Source: an uncultured bacterium (GTDB taxonomy: Bacteria > Bacillota > Clostridia > Lachnospirales > Lachnospiraceae). Taken from it: DNA of 19,517 nucleotides. Under the pieces are notes generated by a model, which saw only the letters and a list, made by a program, of their open reading frames with translations, did not search any database and was not told the DNA's origin. The stretch covers positions 1 through 19,517 of the forward strand of contig CAMGRE010000015.1 of assembly GCA_946061355.1 (NCBI GenBank), read 5' to 3'. The stretch's first letter is position 1, and each line of letters starts with the position of its first letter. Of this stretch, positions 14,937-19,517 are shown one piece after another. The position numbers were made by a program, and so were the translations under genes.

Positions 14937-16133
14937 GTGGGAGCAGATGCGAGAATGATCATGGAGTCGGCAGAGCGGATCAGGGATCAGATCATTACTG
15001 ACCGCAGGGAATTACACAGACATCCCGAGACGGGAGCGTGTCTGCCGAAGACGAAAGAGTATGTGAAGGAGTGCCTTGCCGGGATGGGATATGAGCCTGT
15101 CGAGATCTGCGAGAGCGGAATCGTGGCAACCATCACTGGGAAAGACAGTGGCAGATGCGTGCTGTTGCGCGCCGATATGGACGCGTTGAAGGTAAAGGAG
15201 CGGACAGAACTTCCTTTTCAGTCGGAGAATGACAATATGCATGCCTGTGGTCATGATATGCATGCAGCTATGCTGCTCGGTGCCGCGAGGATCCTGAGAG
15301 AGCATCAGAGCAGTCTGAACGGTACAGTGAAGCTTGTGTTCCAACCGGATGAGGAAGGATTTACCGGCGCCAAGACGATGCTGGCAGCAGGCGTTCTGGA
15401 GAATCCGAAGCCGGATATCGGGATAGCGCTTCATGTGAATTCGGGGACACCCTCAGGACTTGTGCTCTGCGGTAAAGGTACTTTTATGGCGGGCTGTACT
15501 CTCTTCAGGATCACGGTGAAGGGAGTGGGATGCCACGGCGCCATGCCGGAAACGGGAGTGGATCCCATCAATATCGCGGCTCATGTTTATCTGTCCGTGC
15601 AGGAGATCGTATCGAGGGAGATTGCAGCCAAAAGTCCCGCGGTCGTCACAATCGGAAAGTTTGTGGGCGGAGATGCCCCCAATATTATTCCGCAGCAGGT
15701 AATCATGGAAGGGACGATCCGGACCTTTGACAGAGAGCTGACAGCACAGATCATGAAGCGGATCGGAGAGATTGCAAAGAGCACCGCAGAGGCATTCCGC
15801 GGGGAAGCGTCGTTGGAAGAGATCTCATCGGCACCGCCGCTTGTTAATGATCCGGAATTGATGACACAGATGTCAGGATATGTGGCAGAGTTGTTCGGCG
15901 CAGAATCCACATTTCTCTTGGAGGGCGGAGGTATGGGATCGGAAGATTTCGCTTCCTACACATATGAACTGCCCTGCGCATATATGCTGCTTGGTGCCGG
16001 AACGGCACAGGAAAACGCCCTTTACGGGAAACCCATGCACAACGAAAAGGTTGTGTTCAATGAGGATATCCTCGCAAAAGGCGCTGCAATTCACGCATAT
16101 TGTGCCATGAAATGGCTGGAAGCAGCAATCTGA
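14937..16133 (+). CDS. M20-family (M20D) metal-dependent amidohydrolase
   Basis: A 398-residue amidohydrolase of the family containing N-acyl-amino-acid, hippurate and IAA-amino-acid hydrolases. The N-terminal phrase RRELHRHPETG is typical. Metal ligands appear in HACGHD (His102, Cys104, His106), DEEG (Glu139-Glu140) and ALHV, with a C-terminal GSEDFASY and a late His in KPMHNE. The central part (about 180-295, with VTIGKFVGGDAPNIIPQQV and EGTIR) is the dimerisation domain. It has no signal peptide, so it is cytoplasmic. Substrate cannot be read from sequence; removal of an acyl group from an amino acid or peptide is most likely. The gap after rfbD is 73 bases without a clear promoter or terminator. 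A perfect palindrome spans its stop codon. Confidence 0.9.
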   Translation: MGADARMIMESAERIRDQIITDRRELHRHPETGACLPKTKEYVKECLAGMGYEPVEICESGIVATITGKDSGRCVLLRADMDALKVKERTELPFQSENDNMHACGHDMHAAMLLGAARILREHQSSLNGTVKLVFQPDEEGFTGAKTMLAAGVLENPKPDIGIALHVNSGTPSGLVLCGKGTFMAGCTLFRITVKGVGCHGAMPETGVDPINIAAHVYLSVQEIVSREIAAKSPAVVTIGKFVGGDAPNIIPQQVIMEGTIRTFDRELTAQIMKRIGEIAKSTAEAFRGEASLEEISSAPPLVNDPELMTQMSGYVAELFGAESTFLLEGGGMGSEDFASYTYELPCAYMLLGAGTAQENALYGKPMHNEKVVFNEDILAKGAAIHAYCAMKWLEAAI

Positions 16134-16148
16134 TCGGGATCAGATTGC
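16125..16148. terminator. Palindrome at the convergent end of the M20 and UXS genes
   Basis: GCAATCTGAT (16125-16134) pairs perfectly with ATCAGATTGC (16139-16148) around loop CGGG. The left arm covers the last codons and stop (16131-16133) of the M20 gene; the UXS gene ends at 16160 on the other strand. Neither strand has a U tract after the stem, so it is not a standard intrinsic terminator. A bidirectional stop or mRNA 3'-end protector is inferred. Confidence 0.5.
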
Positions 16149-16159
16149 CGAATAACGCA

Positions 16160-17092
16160 TCAAATAACACGTTTAAAATAAGCGATCGTCTTGTCAAGAC
16201 CTTCGTCCAACATCACCTTGGGTTCCCACCCAAGGTGTTCTTTTGCCAGATCAATGACAGGTTTACGCTGCAGAGGATCATCTGACGGCAGAGGCTGATA
16301 GATCAGCTTTGATTTGGAACCTGTCTTCTCGACAATTTTTTCCGCGAGCTGTTTGATTGTAAATTCACCGGGGTTGCCCAGATTACATGGACCGGTAAAA
16401 TCAGCGGGTGAGGCCATCAGCCGCACCATACCCTCGATCAGGTCATCCACATAGCAGAAGCTTCTTGTCTGGGAGCCATCTCCGTAGATGGTGATATCTT
16501 CTCCCTTCAACGCCTGGACGATAAAATTGGATACCACACGTCCGTCCAGAGGATTCATCCTCGGACCATAGGTGTTGAAGATCCGCATAACCTTGATCTC
16601 GATGCCATGCATCCTCTTGTAGTCAAAGAACAGCGTCTCCGCCACACGTTTCCCTTCATCGTAGCAGGAACGGATTCCGATGGGATTCACACAGCCACGG
16701 TAGCTCTCGGGCTGGGGATGGATCTCCGGATCGCCGTATACCTCACTGGTGCTGGCCTGCAGAATGCGGGCATGCACACGCTTGGCGAGTCCCAGCATAT
16801 TCAGTGCGCCATATACGCTCGTCTTTGTGGTCTTGACGGGATTGGACTGATAGTGGACAGGGCTTGCCGGGCAGGCAAGGTTGTAGATCTGATCCACTTC
16901 CACATAAAGGGGTTCCGTCACGTCATGGCGGATGAATTCAAAATAAGGATTTGTCATCAGGTGACGGATGTTATCTTTGCTTCCGGTATAGAGATTGTCC
17001 ACACAGATGACGTCATTGCCGTCCTGAAGCAGGCGCTCACACAGATGAGAGCCAAGGAATCCGGCGCCGCCGGTTACTAATACACGATTCAT
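16160..17092 (-). CDS. uxs: UDP-glucuronate decarboxylase (UDP-xylose synthase)
   Basis: An extended short-chain dehydrogenase of 310 residues that oxidises and decarboxylates UDP-glucuronate to UDP-xylose with bound NAD. The Rossmann motif GGAGFLGSH starts at residue 8. UXS-specific phrases are clear: NLACPASPVHYQ (71-82), ASTSEVYGDP (113-122), and CYDEGKR with catalytic Tyr144 and Lys148. Then come RIFNTYGPRM, DGRVVSNFI and QTRSFCYVDDL. These set it apart from UDP-glucose 4-epimerase and dTDP-glucose dehydratase. The ribosome binding site GAGGT (complement at 17099-17103) lies 6 bases before ATG. It follows the glycosyltransferase gene by 39 bases on the same strand. Its substrate would come from UDP-glucose dehydrogenase, encoded divergently about 1 kb away. 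Confidence 0.93.
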   Translation of the reverse strand: MNRVLVTGGAGFLGSHLCERLLQDGNDVICVDNLYTGSKDNIRHLMTNPYFEFIRHDVTEPLYVEVDQIYNLACPASPVHYQSNPVKTTKTSVYGALNMLGLAKRVHARILQASTSEVYGDPEIHPQPESYRGCVNPIGIRSCYDEGKRVAETLFFDYKRMHGIEIKVMRIFNTYGPRMNPLDGRVVSNFIVQALKGEDITIYGDGSQTRSFCYVDDLIEGMVRLMASPADFTGPCNLGNPGEFTIKQLAEKIVEKTGSKSKLIYQPLPSDDPLQRKPVIDLAKEHLGWEPKVMLDEGLDKTIAYFKRVI

Positions 17093-17131
17093 ATCAATAC
17101 CTCAAATCTTTTATTTCCTGATCATAAAGAA

Positions 17132-17848
17132 TTATGCAAATAAATTGTACTTCAGAATGCAGTAGATTGCGCGGAAAGCGTCTTTGATGCCGATTTTTTT
17201 GCCTTCGCTGTAGGAGCGGGGATAATAGGAGATGGGCATCTCATAGATGCGGCAGCGCTTCTTTGCGACCTTGGCAGTGATCTCGGGCTCAAAGCCGAAG
17301 CGCTTCTCCTGAATCGTAATCGACTGGATCAGCTCTCTACGGAACATCTTGTAGCACGTTTCCATATCCGTCAGCCCCAGATCCGTAAACAGATTGGAGA
17401 CAAAGGTTAGGAATTTGTTGCCGAAGGTGTGATAAAAGCCTTCAATCATGTAGGCTTCTCCCCGGGCATAGCGGGAACCGTATACCACATCCGCATCCCT
17501 GCGCCCTGTGATGAACGGCTGGATCAGACGGACGAAATCCTTGGGATCGTATTCCATATCGGCATCCTGAATGACTACCACATCGCCGGTAGCAGCCTGA
17601 AAGCCTTTGGCGAGCGCAGCGCCCTTGCCCTGATTCACTTTGTGGAAGAGCAGGCGGTCAATCTTGCTCCGAAGCTCTCCCTGCAGCAGATCCCTTGTGC
17701 CGTCTGTGGAACAGTCATCCACCACGATGATCTCCGTGTGCGGGATGCCGCAGTCGCGCACGGCATCAAGGATTGTCTCGATGGTGTCCTTTTCGTTGTA
17801 GCAGGGGATTACGACTGATAAGACAATGTCGTCTAATGTTTTTTCCAT
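17132..17848 (-). CDS. Family 2 glycosyltransferase, dolichol-phosphate-mannose-synthase-like
   Basis: A GT2 enzyme of 238 residues with the GT-A fold. SVVIPCYNEKDTI is at 11-23, VVDDCSTDGT at 42-51, GKGAALAKGF at 74-83, and the metal-binding DxD (Asp95, Asp97) lies in QDADMEYDP. The size and motifs match the DPM1-like group, which moves a sugar from a nucleotide donor onto a polyprenyl phosphate. No TM segment is obvious, so it is probably a peripheral protein. The chosen ATG has AAGGAG (17855-17860, complement) 6 bases upstream; an in-frame extension to 17905 has none. It precedes the UDP-xylose synthase in a two-gene unit, so UDP-xylose or UDP-glucuronate is a plausible but unproven donor. 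Confidence 0.9.
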   Translation of the reverse strand: MEKTLDDIVLSVVIPCYNEKDTIETILDAVRDCGIPHTEIIVVDDCSTDGTRDLLQGELRSKIDRLLFHKVNQGKGAALAKGFQAATGDVVVIQDADMEYDPKDFVRLIQPFITGRRDADVVYGSRYARGEAYMIEGFYHTFGNKFLTFVSNLFTDLGLTDMETCYKMFRRELIQSITIQEKRFGFEPEITAKVAKKRCRIYEMPISYYPRSYSEGKKIGIKDAFRAIYCILKYNLFA

Positions 17849-17908
17849 AGTGTACTCCTTTGTCCTGTATTCTTTATAAACGATCGTAAACAATATTACT
17901 GACAAATC

Positions 17909-17938
17909 ATTTTATCACAGAATCATGTTTAAATTCAA
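17909..17938 (-). promoter_or_regulatory. Likely promoter of the glycosyltransferase-UXS unit
   Basis: On the - strand, TTGAAT (complement of 17933-17938) and TAAAAT (complement of 17909-17914) are 18 bp apart, about 60 bases before the gene start. It is a fair match only. It lies about 40 bp from the divergent promoter of the dehydrogenase. Confidence 0.5.
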
Positions 17939-17951
17939 CAAGATAGAGAAA

Positions 17952-17976
17952 AAAACACGCAAAATAAAGGTGTTTT
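17952..17976. repeat. Inverted repeat between the two divergent promoters
   Basis: AAAACAC (17952-17958) and GTGTTTT (17970-17976) form a 7-bp inverted repeat with an 11-base spacer. It ends 1 base before the -35 box of the dehydrogenase promoter and lies 13 bases from the divergent -35 box. It is placed like an operator, but the A/T-rich arms make a chance match possible. Confidence 0.35.
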
Positions 17977-17977
17977 A

Positions 17978-18006
17978 TTGAAAACCGGGACAAGATATAT
18001 TATAAT
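17978..18006 (+). promoter_or_regulatory. Sigma-A promoter of the UDP-glucose dehydrogenase gene
   Basis: TTGAAA at 17978-17983 and TATAAT at 18001-18006 with an ideal 17-bp spacer. The start codon is about 45 bases downstream. Confidence 0.85.
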
Positions 18007-18050
18007 CAAAACATACGTTATACAATCCGAAAAAGGAGAAGAAAGAAAAG

Positions 18051-19358
18051 ATGAAGATAGCAGTGGCAGGTACAGGTTACGTGGGACTGGTGACGGGAGT
18101 GTGTCTTGCGGAGCACGGACATACGGTAACCTGTGTCGATGTGGACGAAAACAAGGTAAAGATGATGGAGAGCGGGAAATCTCCGATTTATGAGCCCGGT
18201 CTTGAAGAACTGATGGTAAAGAATATGGATCACCTGTATTTTACCACGGATTATCAGAAGGCATACGTGGATGCGGACGTGATCATTATTGCGGTGGGAA
18301 CGCCGGAGAAGAAGGACGGCTCCGCAAATCTTGCATTTGTGTTTGGCGTGGCGGCTCAGATCGCAGCCAGCATCAGCAAGGAGTGTGTGGTCATCGTGAA
18401 GTCTACCGTGCCGATCGGAACGAATGATGAGGTGGAGCGTATCCTGAATGAGAATCCGAAAGAGCTGAAGGTTCATGTGGCATCCAATCCGGAGTTCCTG
18501 GCACAGGGCACAGCCGTTCCGGATACCATGCATGCGTCCCGTATCGTGCTGGGTGTGAATGATGATTTCGCCAAAGAGAAGCTGCAGGAGATGTATAAGG
18601 ATTTTGATGCGCCGGTCATGACATGTAACCGCAGAAGCGCTGAGATGATTAAGTATGCATCCAACGATTTCCTGGCGTTGAAGATTTCTTATATGAACGA
18701 GATTGCTAATCTCTGTGAGGCGATCGGGGCTGATGTCGAGGAAGTTGCAAAGGGAATGGGATTTGACGAGAGGATCGGTAACCGCTTCCTGCATGCGGGA
18801 ATCGGCTACGGTGGTTCCTGCTTCCCCAAGGATACCAAGGCGCTCCATTATCTGTCCGCACAGAACGGCTGTGAGATGATGACGGTAAAGGCGGCGATTG
18901 AGGTCAATGCCAACCAGAAATATAAGCTTTCCAAGAAGGCAAGAAAGTATTATCCGGATTATAACGGACTCACGATCGCCGTGCTGGGACTGACCTTCAA
19001 ACCGGGCACCGATGATCTGCGCGAGGCGCCTTCGCTTGTGAATGTGCCGGTATTCCTCGAGGACGGCGCCAATGTCAAGGCTTGGGATCCGGTCGGTGTG
19101 GAGAACTTCAAAAAGAGGATTCCGGACGAGCATATCACGTATTGCGACACCGTGGAAGAGACGTTGAAGGATGCGGACATCTGCTTCATCTTTACAGAGT
19201 GGAAAGAAGTGAAAGAGCTCGACCTGAACAAATACGCCGAGCTGATGAAGACACCGATCGTTATGGACGGGCGTAACTGCTACAAGATGTCGGATGTAAA
19301 GAATGCGAAGATTCTGTACGAGAGCATCGGACGCGAGATCGTAGACAACAGACAGTAA
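18051..19358 (+). CDS. ugd: UDP-glucose 6-dehydrogenase
   Basis: Oxidises UDP-glucose twice with NAD to give UDP-glucuronate. The 435 residues match the family. The NAD-binding GTGYVG is at residues 7-12, and the catalytic loop GYGGSCFPKDT contains nucleophile Cys257. The UDP-binding C-terminal domain has LGLTFKPGTDDLREAPS and later DGRNCY. The ribosome binding site AAGGAG (near 18033-18038) is a little far from ATG, about 12 bases, in an A-rich leader. The gene has its own promoter and terminator and is probably monocistronic. It is divergent to the glycosyltransferase-UXS pair. With UXS it completes the route UDP-glucose to UDP-glucuronate to UDP-xylose. Its product may also feed uronic acid-containing polymers. 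Confidence 0.96.
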   Translation: MKIAVAGTGYVGLVTGVCLAEHGHTVTCVDVDENKVKMMESGKSPIYEPGLEELMVKNMDHLYFTTDYQKAYVDADVIIIAVGTPEKKDGSANLAFVFGVAAQIAASISKECVVIVKSTVPIGTNDEVERILNENPKELKVHVASNPEFLAQGTAVPDTMHASRIVLGVNDDFAKEKLQEMYKDFDAPVMTCNRRSAEMIKYASNDFLALKISYMNEIANLCEAIGADVEEVAKGMGFDERIGNRFLHAGIGYGGSCFPKDTKALHYLSAQNGCEMMTVKAAIEVNANQKYKLSKKARKYYPDYNGLTIAVLGLTFKPGTDDLREAPSLVNVPVFLEDGANVKAWDPVGVENFKKRIPDEHITYCDTVEETLKDADICFIFTEWKEVKELDLNKYAELMKTPIVMDGRNCYKMSDVKNAKILYESIGREIVDNRQ

Positions 19359-19371
19359 ACTGACAAAACGG

Positions 19372-19405
19372 AAAGGGTTGCTGCACGCTACAGCAACCCT
19401 TTTTT
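19372..19405 (+). terminator. Intrinsic terminator after the UDP-glucose dehydrogenase gene
   Basis: GGGTTGCTG (19375-19383) pairs with CAGCAACCC (19391-19399) around a 7-base loop, extended by three A-T pairs, with six T residues at 19400-19405. Because AAA precedes the stem it could also act on the other strand. Confidence 0.93.
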
Positions 19406-19517
19406 GAATTAAAAAAATTTTCTGATACGAAAGCAATCGACTACGTCTCAAAGTGTCAAGTGTCTGCAGCATTTTCGGAAGAACGATGTTCGATAGCAGG
19501 GCGTCTGCGGAACTCGC
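19406..19517. other. Terminal stretch without a supported gene
   Basis: The last 112 bases begin with an A/T-rich stretch (AAAAAAATTTT) and show no convincing ribosome binding site, start codon with a long frame, or promoter on either strand. Only a short GAAC-GAT-GTTC hairpin is visible. It is probably the start of an intergenic region or lies close to a gene that begins beyond the window. Confidence 0.5.

Noticed and set aside
18018..19472. A 484-codon open frame on the - strand opposite the UDP-glucose dehydrogenase gene
   Set aside because: It mirrors a complete, well-recognised enzyme, crosses that gene's terminator and promoter region, and its product has no recognisable domain.
1..19517. 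CRISPR arrays, tRNA or rRNA genes, insertion sequences and known riboswitches
   Set aside because: I found no evenly spaced repeats, no cloverleaf or rRNA segments, no transposase or terminal inverted repeats, and no leader long enough for a known riboswitch class.
19406..19517. A weak - strand promoter (TTGAGA and TATCAG, 18 bp apart) in the last stretch
   Set aside because: The -10 box is poor, and it would read straight into the end of the dehydrogenase gene with no - strand gene to serve.

Overview
The window looks like a chromosomal segment of a motile, Gram-positive Firmicute, most likely of the Lachnospiraceae (Clostridium cluster XIVa). The reasons are the moderate G+C, strong purine-rich ribosome binding sites, TTGxxx/TATAAT promoters, U-tailed hairpin terminators, and two gene junctions known from Bacillus subtilis: mbl-flhO-flhP and comFC-yvyF. 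The family assignment is an inference from gene content; I cannot name a genus. All 16 genes called are complete and none is visibly broken. I see no mobile element, CRISPR array, tRNA or rRNA.

Region 1 (1-3276, + strand): a terminator-like inverted repeat for something upstream, a sigma-A type promoter, then an MreB/Mbl actin homologue, two flagellar rod proteins (FlgF/FlhO and FlgG/FlhP) and a stand-alone rod-binding protein (FlgJ N-terminal type), closed by a strong terminator.

Region 2 (3277-11778, + strand): a G+C-rich leader that can fold into two hairpins, then a tightly packed run of eight genes: recD2 (helicase), comFC, the flagella-linked zinc-ribbon protein YvyF, two unrecognised membrane proteins, and the cdaA-cdaR-glmM module (c-di-AMP synthesis, its membrane regulator, and phosphoglucosamine mutase for peptidoglycan precursors). 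The two unknown membrane proteins directly upstream of the c-di-AMP cyclase are the best candidates for undescribed biology here.

Region 3 (11779-16148, + strand): HPr (phosphocarrier and carbon-control protein) with its own good promoter and terminator; leuA (2-isopropylmalate synthase) immediately after that terminator with no visible promoter; an RmlD-type sugar-nucleotide reductase; and an M20 amidohydrolase. A perfect palindrome lies over the stop codon of the amidohydrolase at the convergent junction.

Region 4 (16149-19517): two divergent transcription units. On the - strand a GT2 glycosyltransferase is followed by a UDP-glucuronate decarboxylase; on the + strand is UDP-glucose 6-dehydrogenase with a near-consensus promoter and a strong terminator. 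Together the dehydrogenase and decarboxylase would convert UDP-glucose to UDP-glucuronate and then UDP-xylose, presumably for a surface polysaccharide. The last 112 bases hold no gene I can support.
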